A program made the translations under genes and the position numbers. DNA of 64,000 nucleotides from Nocardia blacklockiae (GTDB taxonomy: Bacteria; Actinomycetota; Actinomycetes; Mycobacteriales; Mycobacteriaceae). The notes below the pieces were generated by a model. That model saw only the letters and a program-made list of their open reading frames with translations, was not told the origin of the DNA and made no database searches. Below are positions 43,647-52,653 of the stretch, one piece after another. Each line of letters begins with the position of its first letter. Position 1 is the first letter of the stretch. The DNA lies in contig NZ_JADLRJ010000016.1 of assembly GCF_015477355.1 (NCBI RefSeq), positions 1 to 64,000 of the forward strand, read 5' to 3'.

Positions 43647-44401
43647 CGTTCGACCTCCGTGCCGCCGTCGGCGGGGGGAACTTCGCTGGGTATCGGCTCG
43701 GCGGCGGGGTCCCAGTGGGCTGGTGTGCTGTTGATCTCCGGTGGCCAGGTGGAGTCGAGTGCGCCGCTGATCGCGGTACCGGGACCAGCCTCGGTCCCGA
43801 CACTGTCTGTGACGACCAGTTCCCGTAGCGCTTTGTCGCGCACGGCGACTCGTGTGTGTAGCCGTTGAATGGTGAGGTTGGAGTCGAGTTCGCGCCGGTG
43901 TGCTGCGGAGAGCAGGCTGTCGAGTGCGGCGTTGTCGTCACTAGCCCTCTGGAGCGCCTCGGTGAGTTGTTCGATGCGCCCCAGCAGGCGGTGTGACGGA
44001 TGCTCCGTCCAGGTCAGTCCACTGCTGCCGACCTCGTGGGCCCGGTCGATGTCGGCGGACGGGATTCCGGCGGCTATGGCCTGGTGTCGGACTTCGTTCA
44101 GTGTGGCGGTGAGGATTTCGCATCGGGTGTCGTCGTTGTCGTCGAGGACGACCTCCTCGACCGCACCGGCGAGGACTGCGGCAAGGTTTTGGATATGGCG
44201 CAGACGTCGCGCGTGGTCGGCGTCGGCGTCGGCGTCGCGGTAGGTGTGGACGATCGGGCCGTCGCGCAGTGCCGGCGGCACGGCCGCGTCGCGGTACAGG
44301 CGCCGCAGCATACGCTCGGCGTCGGTGTCGGGACCAGGTGGGACGTGGCCCGGTACATCAGGACCGATGGCTGGCTGGGGCGGGAAGATGTTGTCGGACA
44401 T
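43643..44401 (-). CDS. Array paralog 2 (252 aa)
   Basis: ATG 44401 has GCGAGG upstream. The core includes AIAAGIPSADIDRAHEVGSSGLTW and a coiled-coil-like stretch (LLGRIEQLTEALQRASDD). The C-terminus reads GTAISGALDSTWPPEIN, a weaker version of the shared signature, and ends in an acidic tail. It is coupled to paralog 1 downstream. Confidence 0.7.
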   Translation of the reverse strand: MSDNIFPPQPAIGPDVPGHVPPGPDTDAERMLRRLYRDAAVPPALRDGPIVHTYRDADADADHARRLRHIQNLAAVLAGAVEEVVLDDNDDTRCEILTATLNEVRHQAIAAGIPSADIDRAHEVGSSGLTWTEHPSHRLLGRIEQLTEALQRASDDNAALDSLLSAAHRRELDSNLTIQRLHTRVAVRDKALRELVVTDSVGTEAGPGTAISGALDSTWPPEINSTPAHWDPAAEPIPSEVPPADGGTEVER

Positions 44402-44680
44402 CGTAATTGGCCTCGCGGAACTCGAAGCGGCGCGCCACAACGACGGTGTGGACGTGTTGTGACGGTGGAGATGTCCCTCGCGGTGAAATGTGTGGTGGGT
44501 CGTGCGCTGCGGAGGCCGGCGCCAGCGTCACCGCAGCAGTGCGCGCAGGTAGGGCGACGGAGCGTCAGGGTTCCGGGCCCGGTGCCGGGGCGCCCTCCGG
44601 CAATGGTGTTGGTGGGTGGTGCTGGCCAGCCCAGACGCGGTCGATGTCGACGGGCACGGCGGCGTCGATCGCGACGCCGG

Positions 44681-45481
44681 TCACGGGAGTCGACTGTTCC
44701 GGGCTGGTGTGGACACGTCGTTGCGCCTGAGTTTGGGAAGCACGGTGTAAGGGGTCGGGAACCCGGTTGTGGGCTGCGCGGGCAGGTGGTCGGGGTCGGG
44801 TTCGAGGGTGTCGGTCAGCCGTTGTACGTCGGCTCCGAACCATTGGGAGGCGAACGCTTCCCATTTCCGCTCCAGGGTGTAGTGGTCCAGGCCGCCGGTG
44901 ACGTGGAGCGTGTGGGGGCGGTCGGCCGCGATCGTGGCCAGGACGCGGTCGCGTTCGTCGGAGTCGGCCACGATGGCGTCGGCGTAGGTGCTGGCAAGCT
45001 GCCATTGCAGGTTCATGTTGTGCCGCAGCGTTGTTCGCAGGTAATCGTCGGCCGCGATGTCGACCAATTCCCGTGGCGGGGCGGTGGTGCCGATGCGGCG
45101 GTGATGACGTTCGGTATCGACCACGGCCATCTCCTCGAGCGTGGCCAACTGTCCGCGCAACCGGTCCAGCAGGCGCGCGCGGGTGCCGCCGACCGATGGC
45201 AGGGCGGTCTCGGATTGCCACGAGCGTCCCGCGTCGCCTTGGAGGCGGGCGAGGTCGATCCACGCGCCGGGGACGCCGAGGATGTCGGCGCGCCGGATGG
45301 CGTCCAGGCGCCTGTTGTGCAGGTGTCGTAGGTCCGCGGCGAGCCGGTTGTCGGGATTCTCGTGGTCTGCGGCGGTGTCGGCGAGGTGGGTGCAGTCGGC
45401 GCTGAGGGTTTGGATCTGTTCGAGCAGCAGCCGCTGCCACAACGGAATCTCGGTAGCCGGGATCGAGCGACGGCGGGTCAT
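44681..45481 (-). CDS. Array paralog 3, C-terminus in another frame
   Basis: ATG 45481 begins a 266-residue frame with PLWQRLLLEQIQTLSADCTHLA, ILGVPGAWIDLARLQGDAGRSW and LRHNMNLQWQLASTYADAI. It stops at 44681. In the neighbouring frame, however, the expected paralog tail runs on (STPVTGVAIDAAVPVDIDRVW) and ends at 44565. A single -1 or +2 shift near 44700-44730 would restore it, so the gene is either mutated or affected by a sequence error. The region 44402-44564 holds nothing else. Confidence 0.7.
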   Translation of the reverse strand: MTRRRSIPATEIPLWQRLLLEQIQTLSADCTHLADTAADHENPDNRLAADLRHLHNRRLDAIRRADILGVPGAWIDLARLQGDAGRSWQSETALPSVGGTRARLLDRLRGQLATLEEMAVVDTERHHRRIGTTAPPRELVDIAADDYLRTTLRHNMNLQWQLASTYADAIVADSDERDRVLATIAADRPHTLHVTGGLDHYTLERKWEAFASQWFGADVQRLTDTLEPDPDHLPAQPTTGFPTPYTVLPKLRRNDVSTPARNSRLP

Positions 45482-45561
45482 GCGCGCGCTCCTCGATGCG
45501 TGTGGTTGCTGGATGTGGTCGAGTTCGGTGGCATGGTGGCCTCTTTGTCATGTGGCGGCGG

Positions 45562-46506
45562 TCAGGGCTCGGTGCCGGCCGGACCGGCTGTGTGCCCGGA
45601 TGTGGTGGGCGGGTCCGCGCTCGCGTTCGGCGACGGTTCGGGTGTCCAATTGCGGTCGGCGGCGGGCAGAGCGACATCGACTGCGGTTTGCGCCTGCGGA
45701 TGGGGCGGCTGTGTCGTGTCGTAGGGCGTGGTGGTGAGGGCGTGGTGGGTCCAGGAGAGGAGTTCGTCGGGGGTGGGCGGAAGGGTGTGAAGCTGGCCGG
45801 TGGGGGTGCCGGTGGCAGCGTCGACGGGGATGTAGGGCGGGACGGCTGGGTCGGTGAGAGGGATGGTGTAGCTGCGCCAGGTGTGTTCGAGGGTGGGGTC
45901 GTCCCAGGTGTCGACGGTCAGCGCGGCGTAGCGGCGCCACGCGGCGGGTCCGGGGTCGCCCCAGATCTGATTCCCCTCGGCCTCGGACAGTGCGGCGGCA
46001 GCGGCCAGCGCGGTGACGCGGGTGTGCAGCAGGCGCATATTGCGGTCGAGGACGGCGCGGTCGCCGCCGTCGCCGAGGCCGTAGAGGCCTTCGGGCAGCC
46101 GGATCCGGCGGGCGGTGTCGACCAACGCCATGCGTTCCAGTTCCCACCAGTCCACCGCCAGCATGTCGAGGTAGAACTCCTTCACCGCGTCGGGGCGCGT
46201 GATGCTGGGAGGGTCGGGCAGGGACGCGGTGGCCGCTCCACCGCGGATGCCGGCTTCGCGGGCGTCGGTGATGTCTGCAGCGGGGATCCCGGCCGAGAGG
46301 GCATCCTGTTCGGCGACCTCGCGGTGCGCTTCGAGGGCGTTCAGGTGGCTGCGCCATGCTGCGGTGCCGTCGCTGTCGGTGCCGTCGTAGCCCGCCGGGC
46401 CGGCTCGGCTGATGCGCTGGTGTTCGGAGGCGTAGCGGCGGATCTGCCACAGCAGCCGCTGGTGCCATTGCGGGATCGCGTCGGTCGCCGGGTCGGGTTC
46501 GGTCAT
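45562..46506 (-). CDS. Array paralog 4 (314 aa)
   Basis: The core motifs are IPQWHQRLLWQIRRYASEHQ near the N-terminus, ALSAGIPAADITDAREAGIRGG, LDRNMRLLHTRVTALAAAAALS, and LEHTWRSYTIPLTDP. The C-terminus holds AQTAVDVALPAADRNWTPEP. ATG 46506 starts the frame. It keeps all shared segments of the array family. No catalytic motif is visible. Confidence 0.75.
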   Translation of the reverse strand: MTEPDPATDAIPQWHQRLLWQIRRYASEHQRISRAGPAGYDGTDSDGTAAWRSHLNALEAHREVAEQDALSAGIPAADITDAREAGIRGGAATASLPDPPSITRPDAVKEFYLDMLAVDWWELERMALVDTARRIRLPEGLYGLGDGGDRAVLDRNMRLLHTRVTALAAAAALSEAEGNQIWGDPGPAAWRRYAALTVDTWDDPTLEHTWRSYTIPLTDPAVPPYIPVDAATGTPTGQLHTLPPTPDELLSWTHHALTTTPYDTTQPPHPQAQTAVDVALPAADRNWTPEPSPNASADPPTTSGHTAGPAGTEP

Positions 46507-46565
46507 GACAGCCGTCTCCTCGTTGGTAAGCCCTTGTGGGACTGGTGGTTTGGTCAGGTGCCGAG

Positions 46566-47516
46566 TCAGGGTTCGCGGTCTGCGCCGGGTTCGCGGGGCG
46601 CAGGCGCCGCGTCGTGGCGGTCCTCGGATACGGGGGTCCAGCCCCGGTGGTGGTCGGTGTCAGGGAGCAGCGTGTCGACGGCGGCGCTGATCGTGGTGTC
46701 GGTGCCGGGTGCCGGTGGGGTCGCGGTGAGGGTGCACAAGGCGTCGCGGGCTTGGCGTAGCAGGTAGTTGGGTGGTGGGGGGCGGACCTCGTTGCTGGGG
46801 GTGGGCGGTGGCGGATGTTTGCGCATGGTGCGGCGCCACCCGACTTGGGAAGCGCGGGCCCGGGCGGCGATGTCGGGGTTGGCGTAGCGCCGCCACAGGG
46901 TGTCGACGTCGTCGCGGCGATAGTGGTGCAGGTAGTGGCCGATGTGGTGCTGCCAGTCGGGCGGCGTATCCCACAAGGCACTGCGTTCTTGACTGGTCAT
47001 GCCGATCGCGCGAGCAACGAGGAGCATCCGGGAGGTGAGCGCGGCCATGTTCCTGTGAAACTGTTGCGCCCGAATGGGTTCGGGATCCTTGTCGACGCCG
47101 TCGAGGGCCATGAGATGGTCGCGGACCACGGTGACCGCAGCCATGTCGGTCAGCTGGCCGGTGTCATCGGCAATGGTGCGTTCGCTGCGGCGTCGCCGCC
47201 CAGCAGGGGGCGTGGGCAGCATCTGCCGGTCGTCCCATGCTTGTCCCATCCGGCCTCGTTCGCGTACGTGATCGACCCAGACCGCCGGTATCCCGGCGGT
47301 GCGGGCGGCGATCTCAGCGAGGACACGGTCGCGGTCGATGGTGTTGGCGTCGTGCAGGATCCTCGACATTTCCTGCAGGTTGTCGGCGTGGGCGTGCATC
47401 TGCTCGCGCAGGCGTGCGCCCTCGACGGCGAGGTGTTGGATGCCGCGCAGCATCGCCGCTTGCTCGGCCGGGATCGATCCGGCGCGCACCACGCCCGGCC
47501 GCGGCCCGGTCACCAT
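46566..47516 (-). CDS. Array paralog 5 (316 aa)
   Basis: The start at 47516 lies inside the end of paralog 6 (7-base overlap). Segments are LRGIQHLAVEGARLREQMHAHA, RTAGIPAVWVDHVRERGRMGQAW, FHRNMAALTSRMLLVARAIGM, VDTLWRRYANPDIA and a C-terminal ISAAVDTLLPDTDHHRGWTP. The segments align with the other array members but overall identity is low, so the duplication is old. Confidence 0.75.
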   Translation of the reverse strand: MVTGPRPGVVRAGSIPAEQAAMLRGIQHLAVEGARLREQMHAHADNLQEMSRILHDANTIDRDRVLAEIAARTAGIPAVWVDHVRERGRMGQAWDDRQMLPTPPAGRRRRSERTIADDTGQLTDMAAVTVVRDHLMALDGVDKDPEPIRAQQFHRNMAALTSRMLLVARAIGMTSQERSALWDTPPDWQHHIGHYLHHYRRDDVDTLWRRYANPDIAARARASQVGWRRTMRKHPPPPTPSNEVRPPPPNYLLRQARDALCTLTATPPAPGTDTTISAAVDTLLPDTDHHRGWTPVSEDRHDAAPAPREPGADREP

Positions 47517-48418
47517 GGCTCTGTCCCGGGGGTATCCGGTGCCGCACGGTCCGTGGCCGTTTCCTCGACGGGCCCGGTGTCGACGTGCCAGCTGCGGTCG
47601 GTGCCAGGGGGCAGGACCGCGTCAGTGGCCGACCGCTGCCCGGCGTCGGCCGACATGGAAGCGGTGGTGGGATCGGTTGCGGCGCTCGTGCTGAGCGCTT
47701 GATCCGGCATGGGGCGCGGGCGCAGTTCGGGGCCGGTCGTACGGCTACGGATCGCGCGTTCGGTCACGAACGAGGTGAGTTCGAGAGTGGGATTGGCGTA
47801 GACGGTCCATCGGAGCTCGACCATCTCGGCGGCGTCGGGGTGCAGGTACCTGACAGTGAAGTCTCTCCGCTGATCCACTGACGCCGACCACAGGCTGGCC
47901 CACTGGTCGTCGCTGAGTTCGAGCAAGTCGGCGACCGCTCGAGATCGACGCTCGAGCGCGACGCTGTTCCGCGTATATTGCTCGGTACTGTGCGGGTCCG
48001 GATCCGGGGCACCGTCGGTGAGTCCGAGGTGGTGGGCGCGCGCCCGGTGGAGGGCTGCCATGTCCTGCAAGCGACCGATGTCGGATTGTAGTCCGGCCCA
48101 GATGCGGTCGCGCAGTGTGATGTCGAGGGCGGCGGGTTTGACGTTCGGCCAGTGCAGCCGCCAGTGCCCGGCCAGCCATGTCAGCGTGATCATCCGGTCG
48201 GGTACCCCGCCGGTGCGGGCCTGGTCTTCGGCGAGCGCCCCAGCGGCGAGCAGCCGAGCCAGCAGGGCCCGGTGTTCGGTAGCGATATGCGTCGGCCACG
48301 CGGTCTGGCCGGTCACGTCGACCATCGCTGCGGCGGCAGAGACGTGGGCGTGGACTTCTCGCAGCAATTCGGCGTGCTGCGCGGTGAAGGGCTCGTCGCT
48401 GGAGGGGCTGTCGGTCAT
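47510..48418 (-). CDS. Array paralog 6 (302 aa)
   Basis: ATG 48418 overlaps the stop of paralog 7 (ATGA). It contains AQHAELLREVHAHVSAAAAM, ARTGGVPDRMITLTWLAGHWRLHW (the family's G-(I/V)-P...G...W unit, slightly altered), ERRSRAVADLLELSDDQWASLW and VELRWTVYANPTLEL. It ends with SATDAVLPPGTDRSWHVD. Same family, function unknown. Confidence 0.75.
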   Translation of the reverse strand: MTDSPSSDEPFTAQHAELLREVHAHVSAAAAMVDVTGQTAWPTHIATEHRALLARLLAAGALAEDQARTGGVPDRMITLTWLAGHWRLHWPNVKPAALDITLRDRIWAGLQSDIGRLQDMAALHRARAHHLGLTDGAPDPDPHSTEQYTRNSVALERRSRAVADLLELSDDQWASLWSASVDQRRDFTVRYLHPDAAEMVELRWTVYANPTLELTSFVTERAIRSRTTGPELRPRPMPDQALSTSAATDPTTASMSADAGQRSATDAVLPPGTDRSWHVDTGPVEETATDRAAPDTPGTEPW

Positions 48419-49347
48419 AGCTCGGCTCCGGTGTCGTAGGCCGCCGGTGGCGGGGTTTCGCGCGGGCTGGCCGCATCGATGCCGGGCGCGGCTGCGTGTG
48501 CGGGGGGTAGGGCCGCGTCGATTCCGGCGCCGATCCGGCTCCCTGGTGCTGCCGGCGGGGCTACTGTGCCCCGGAGGCGTTGCGGGGCAGTGATGACGGC
48601 TTCGGCGGCGGCGACCATCTGGGAGGGTGTCGGTGGGATCGGGCCGCGTTGGCCGTGCGGGGTGACGGTGGTGAGGCTGCGTGTGATCTGGGTGTGGATG
48701 GCGGGGTCGGTGTGCGCATGCCAGCGGGCGTACAGCTCGTCGTCGCTGTAGGTGGCGACCGTGGCGGCGATGATCCGCTGCCAGCCGTTCGCGCTGGTGG
48801 CCCACAGCTGGTCACGGTCGTGGTCGGACAATCCGATGCTGTCGGCGACGGTGGCGGCGCGCTGCCACAGGATGAGCATGTTGCGGTCGAACTGTGTGTG
48901 CCGGGCGGGGTCGGGTTCCTCGAATACTCCTGTGGCGTAGAGATGTTCGCGGCGGGCGGCGTCGAGACAGGCCATGTGCTGCAGCTGCCACACATCTGCG
49001 GCGATCCCTTCGACCAGTTCCTCACGCGCCGGCTGCCCGGTGCGGGGTGGTCGGTAGGTGTCGGTGTAGCGGACGCCGCGGTGTCCGTGTATCAGGACGT
49101 CGTCGATCCAGGGGCGTTCCAGCCCGGTCGCGATCGCGCGCGCCACCAGGTCGAGCCGCAGCTGCTCGAGCTGGTGTAGGTCTCGGTGCCAGGAGCGCAG
49201 AGCGTCTCGCTCGGAGCCACGGTATGTCTCATATCCGTTGCGCAGCACTGTAATTCGCTGAGCGGCGAGATCCTGTATCTGTTGCAGCAGCCGGATCTGC
49301 CACGGCGGCCTGTCCTGCCATGGGGGGATGTCGGCGGGGGTGGTCAT
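48415..49347 (-). CDS. Array paralog 7 (310 aa)
   Basis: ATG 49347 starts the frame. It has PPWQIRLLQQIQDLAAQRIT, IATGLERPWIDDVLIHGHRGVRY, FDRNMLILWQRAATVADSIGL, LYARWHAHTDPAIHTQ and a C-terminal IGAGIDAALPPAHAAA. The signature is followed by a Pro/Ser/Asp tail, as in most members. It is coupled to paralog 6. Confidence 0.75.
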   Translation of the reverse strand: MTTPADIPPWQDRPPWQIRLLQQIQDLAAQRITVLRNGYETYRGSERDALRSWHRDLHQLEQLRLDLVARAIATGLERPWIDDVLIHGHRGVRYTDTYRPPRTGQPAREELVEGIAADVWQLQHMACLDAARREHLYATGVFEEPDPARHTQFDRNMLILWQRAATVADSIGLSDHDRDQLWATSANGWQRIIAATVATYSDDELYARWHAHTDPAIHTQITRSLTTVTPHGQRGPIPPTPSQMVAAAEAVITAPQRLRGTVAPPAAPGSRIGAGIDAALPPAHAAAPGIDAASPRETPPPAAYDTGAEL

Positions 49348-49410
49348 GACGGTGGTGTCCTTCGAGGCTGGGGTCGTGTCGGGCCGGCGCGGCGAGTCAT
49401 CCCGGCGAGG

Positions 49411-50346
49411 TCAGAGGTCGACTCCGAGGTCGGCATCGATCGGTGGCGGGCCGGCCGCTGGGCCGGATTCGGCGGGGTCGAGGCGGTCGGTGGTGAGCCC
49501 GCTGGCGTCGACGGCCGCACCGATCGCGGCACCGGGGCTGGTGACATCGATCGACGCGGGGATGCTGTGGTGGGTGAGCAGGTCGCGGATGCGTTGCACG
49601 GTGTCGGCGGGCGAGGTCAGGTGATCGGGAACGGTGTCTGTGGGGAATCCGAGGTCGGCGAGCGCGGCGGCTTGGCGGGCGAACCCGGCGGTGTCCAGGC
49701 GTGCGGCGTGGCGCCACCGCGCCTCGAGGGTGTCGTGGCGGCGGGCGCTGTCGGCGGCAGCGCGGACCCACGCATCGGCCGAGCCCCACAGCATGTCGGC
49801 GTGCGTGCGGTGAGGGTCGAGCAAGTGGGCGACGGCGATAGTGCGCCGCCAGATCGCGCGCAGGTTGCGGTCGAACATCGACGCGGTGCCCGGTTCGCTG
49901 CGCGCGCCCCACTCGCCGTAACCGGCAGCGATGGCGGTGAATTCGCGCATCCGTTGTGCGTGCACCCGCAGCTCGGTGAGTAGCCGTTCTCGCTGCACGC
50001 GTTCGGGCACCGTCAAATACAGGTCCCGGTGCCAGCGGGTGCCTCGCATCCCGCGGGCGACGACTTGATGGATCCAGCGTTGCGGGATCCCGCCTGCGGC
50101 GGCTGCCGCGACCAGCGCATGCTGGTGTTCGACTCGGGCGTCGAGGCGGCGATGCCAGGTGGTCGGCAAGATCTGCCCGTAGGTTTCCCGCAGTCGGCCG
50201 CGTGCGCGCATTCGCTCGGTGGTCACGGTGTGGTTCTGCACCGCCCGCAACACCTCGACGTGAGCCCGGGGGACCTCGCGCACCGCTCCTGGTGGTCCCA
50301 CCGCGGTCACCGCGCCCGCGTCGCCGGCGGTCGTTTCCGCGGTCAT
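49411..50346 (-). CDS. Array paralog 8 (311 aa)
   Basis: ATG 50346 overlaps the coiled-coil gene stop (ATGA). Segments are HVEVLRAVQNHTVTTERMRARG, AAGGIPQRWIHQVVARGMRGTRW, MFDRNLRAIWRRTIAVAHLLDP and LEARWRHAARLDTAG. The C-terminal copy reads AAIGAAVDASGLTTDRLDP, where Leu replaces the usual Leu-Pro. It is most like paralog 9 at 52650, and these two may be a later duplication. Confidence 0.75.
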   Translation of the reverse strand: MTAETTAGDAGAVTAVGPPGAVREVPRAHVEVLRAVQNHTVTTERMRARGRLRETYGQILPTTWHRRLDARVEHQHALVAAAAAGGIPQRWIHQVVARGMRGTRWHRDLYLTVPERVQRERLLTELRVHAQRMREFTAIAAGYGEWGARSEPGTASMFDRNLRAIWRRTIAVAHLLDPHRTHADMLWGSADAWVRAAADSARRHDTLEARWRHAARLDTAGFARQAAALADLGFPTDTVPDHLTSPADTVQRIRDLLTHHSIPASIDVTSPGAAIGAAVDASGLTTDRLDPAESGPAAGPPPIDADLGVDL

Positions 50347-51428
50347 TGTTGGGCTCCCGGACCGAGGTCTCGATCGAGGTCCACGGCAGCAGGCGTGTCG
50401 GTCTCGTTTTCGGCTCCGAGACCGAGGTGGGGGTCGAGGTCGTGGAGTCCGGCGGCGGCGACCGCGGCGGCGATGCCGGCCCGGGGGTCGTGGTCGTGAT
50501 CGCTGTCTGCGGGGTCGACGAGGTGCAGCAGGTAGGTTTCGGCGGCGAGTTCGTCGGTCAGGCCCGCGATCGCGTCCAATCCCACCGTGTCGAAGCGGGT
50601 TCGGGGGTCGAGGTCGACGATTTCGGCGTCGAGAATGTCCTCGGCGGTGGTGCCGGTGTCTTCGGTGAGTCGTTCGTCGTAGGCGTCGGCCGCGGCGCTG
50701 TCCGGGTCGGACACGTCCGCAGCACTGTGGGCGGCGGCGTAGGCGGCAGCGGCGTGCATCGCGGCGGCGGTGTCGGGGCCGTTGTTGGTGGTGAGGGTTT
50801 CGGTGAATCCTGCTTGGCGGCGGCGGATATCGATGAGCAGCCGCTTGTATTCCACGTCCAGGTCGTGACGTTCCTGCTCCCACCTGGCGCGGTCGAGCAG
50901 TTGCTGATGCCGTAGCGCGTTCAGTTGCGCCTGCTCGCCGCGTTCGGCCGTAGCCTGGCTGCCGCGCCGCTTCTCGTCGGCGTCGCCGCGGTCGAGGATC
51001 CGCCGTTTGATCCGTGTTTCGAGCTGGTGGAGTTCGGCGGCGCGCTGCTCGCGCCGTTCGTGCCACTCCGTCTGCAACGTGTGTAGTTCGTCCTTGTCGG
51101 CGCGGTCGAGCCGGTCGGCGTTCGCTCGGCGGGCCAGGTCGGCGTCGCCGCGCGCGATCTGGCGTCGCTTGACCTGGATTTCCATGGCGTGCAGTTCCTC
51201 GCCCTGGGTCGCCCGCGTGTGGTATCCGGTGACCTTGAGGTCGTGGATCTGCTCGGCTTGGTGTCGCCGGATCGCGGCGTCTTCGGCGCGGCGGTCGAAC
51301 TCGGCGATTGAGCGCAGCTCGGAATTGCGGCGCTGCATCAGGTTCAACATCATCGGAGCGGTTTGCATCGCCTGAATGAAGCCCTGCCGGACCGCCTGGC
51401 CGCCTTCCTCGACGGGATCGCCGGTCAT
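50343..51428 (-). CDS. Coiled-coil protein of the conjugation module (361 aa)
   Basis: ATG 51428 overlaps the lipoprotein stop (ATGA). Residues ~25-220 form a long charged coiled coil (ELRSIAEFDRRAEDAAIRRHQ; ELHTLQTEWHERREQRAAEL; repeats of RGDADxxRR). An Ala/Asp-rich acidic tail follows (AGIAAAVAAAGLHDLDPHLG). It has no P-loop. A structural or scaffolding role in the transfer machine is inferred from its position. Confidence 0.75.
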   Translation of the reverse strand: MTGDPVEEGGQAVRQGFIQAMQTAPMMLNLMQRRNSELRSIAEFDRRAEDAAIRRHQAEQIHDLKVTGYHTRATQGEELHAMEIQVKRRQIARGDADLARRANADRLDRADKDELHTLQTEWHERREQRAAELHQLETRIKRRILDRGDADEKRRGSQATAERGEQAQLNALRHQQLLDRARWEQERHDLDVEYKRLLIDIRRRQAGFTETLTTNNGPDTAAAMHAAAAYAAAHSAADVSDPDSAAADAYDERLTEDTGTTAEDILDAEIVDLDPRTRFDTVGLDAIAGLTDELAAETYLLHLVDPADSDHDHDPRAGIAAAVAAAGLHDLDPHLGLGAENETDTPAAVDLDRDLGPGAQQ

Positions 51429-51967
51429 GACATCACCTCCAGCGCCGAAATACGCCATGCCGCAGCGGCATTCGGGCGGCGGAGGTGGGTGTAGAGGGTG
51501 AGTGGAAGGGATGCGCCGTGATCGTCGGGTACCAGCGCGACCGCGACGACGCGGGCCGCGCGGGTGGCGGAATCGGCCGGATGGTCATCGCCGGTGACTC
51601 GGGCGGTCGCGGTCACGGTCACGCCCGCGGCGGCCCATTGCTGCCACAGCATCGCGGTGACCGGTGCCAGCGCGACCGCGACCGCTGCAGTGCGACGCGC
51701 GTAGTCGGCCTCTAGGAGCGGCGCCGCGCGACCGAATGCGATCCGCTGGTCGGGTTCGGCGGACGGCCGGTAGGTGAATATTGTGGTCATCGCCGCGACC
51801 ACCACGGCCTCCGCCGAGCAACTGTCCACGTGGTCGAAGGGGGCGGCGAACCGTTCAGGACCACAGAGGCCGGCAGGGGCGCGGGACGGCGGAGGCTCGG
51901 AGCCGCAGGAGGGCAACCCCGCGCAGACTGTGATCATGGCGGCAGTGAGGAGCAGTCGTGCTTTCAT
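51425..51967 (-). CDS. Putative lipoprotein of the conjugation module
   Basis: This is about 180 residues from ATG 51967. The signal peptide ends at a lipobox (VCAGLPSC, Cys near residue 21). The mature part is a compact domain with SAEAVVVAAMTTIFTYRPSAEPD, AAVAVALAPVTAMLWQQW and ARVVAVALVPDD, consistent with the NTF2/VirB8-like group common in these modules. It is coupled to the coiled-coil gene and to the upstream gene by ATGA overlaps. Confidence 0.7.
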   Translation of the reverse strand: MKARLLLTAAMITVCAGLPSCGSEPPPSRAPAGLCGPERFAAPFDHVDSCSAEAVVVAAMTTIFTYRPSAEPDQRIAFGRAAPLLEADYARRTAAVAVALAPVTAMLWQQWAAAGVTVTATARVTGDDHPADSATRAARVVAVALVPDDHGASLPLTLYTHLRRPNAAAAWRISALEVMS

Positions 51968-52653
51968 GCCGGCCCCCGCTGCTGGCGGATGAGGGCGGCG
52001 AGATCGACTTGCGACCAATGGGTGTAGTGGTCAGTGAGGCAGCAGGCCACAGCCGGGTTGACCGCTCCGGCCACGCCGACATCGAGCATCACCGACGACG
52101 CTGTGGCAGCCCGATACAGCGCGTCGAGGTCCACACCCACGACGCACGCCACGACCAGCCGCAGGGCGGCCGTGGCCGCCTCGATGTGTTGCCGGGCACG
52201 GCCGGCGACGGTGATGGCATGCAACGCCGCACACTGCGCCGCGGCCTCGTCCGAGGCGATACCCAGGCCCGCGGGGAACCTGGCGTGCCACACCGGCTCG
52301 CCGTCACCCCGGCACACTGCGAACTCGGTCCGGGTCGCCGCGCTCCACAACAACAGATGCGGCGCGCGCGCCGCCGCGGCGCGGTAGCGACGCCGCGGCC
52401 CCGGTCCGCTCGGCTGGACCACGAGGGCTTCGGTGCTGGGAGACTGGAAATGTACCTGACGCGGCGGCGCATCTGCGTCGGGCCTACTGGGGCCCCCGCT
52501 GTGGGCCGGGCTAGCCGAGAAGATCTGCGTCATAGGAATTTTCCTTCTTTCTGGGGCCGACGGCGCCGACTGTGGGTCCGGCGTGGCCGCTGAGCTGGTG
52601 TCGTCGGCTCGGGCGCGGACGCCGACCGGTTCGTCGGGCGACAGGGTGGTCAT
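51964..52653 (-). CDS. Hypothetical protein of the conjugation module (229 aa)
   Basis: ATG 52653 overlaps the stop of paralog 9 (ATGA). The first ~80 residues are Pro/Ser-rich and probably flexible. The C-terminal domain has HLLLWSAATRTEFAVCRGDG, AAAQCAALHAITVAGRARQHI and SSVMLDVGVAGAVNPAVA, followed by THWSQVDLAALIRQ. No family was recognised. Confidence 0.65.
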   Translation of the reverse strand: MTTLSPDEPVGVRARADDTSSAATPDPQSAPSAPERRKIPMTQIFSASPAHSGGPSRPDADAPPRQVHFQSPSTEALVVQPSGPGPRRRYRAAAARAPHLLLWSAATRTEFAVCRGDGEPVWHARFPAGLGIASDEAAAQCAALHAITVAGRARQHIEAATAALRLVVACVVGVDLDALYRAATASSVMLDVGVAGAVNPAVACCLTDHYTHWSQVDLAALIRQQRGPA

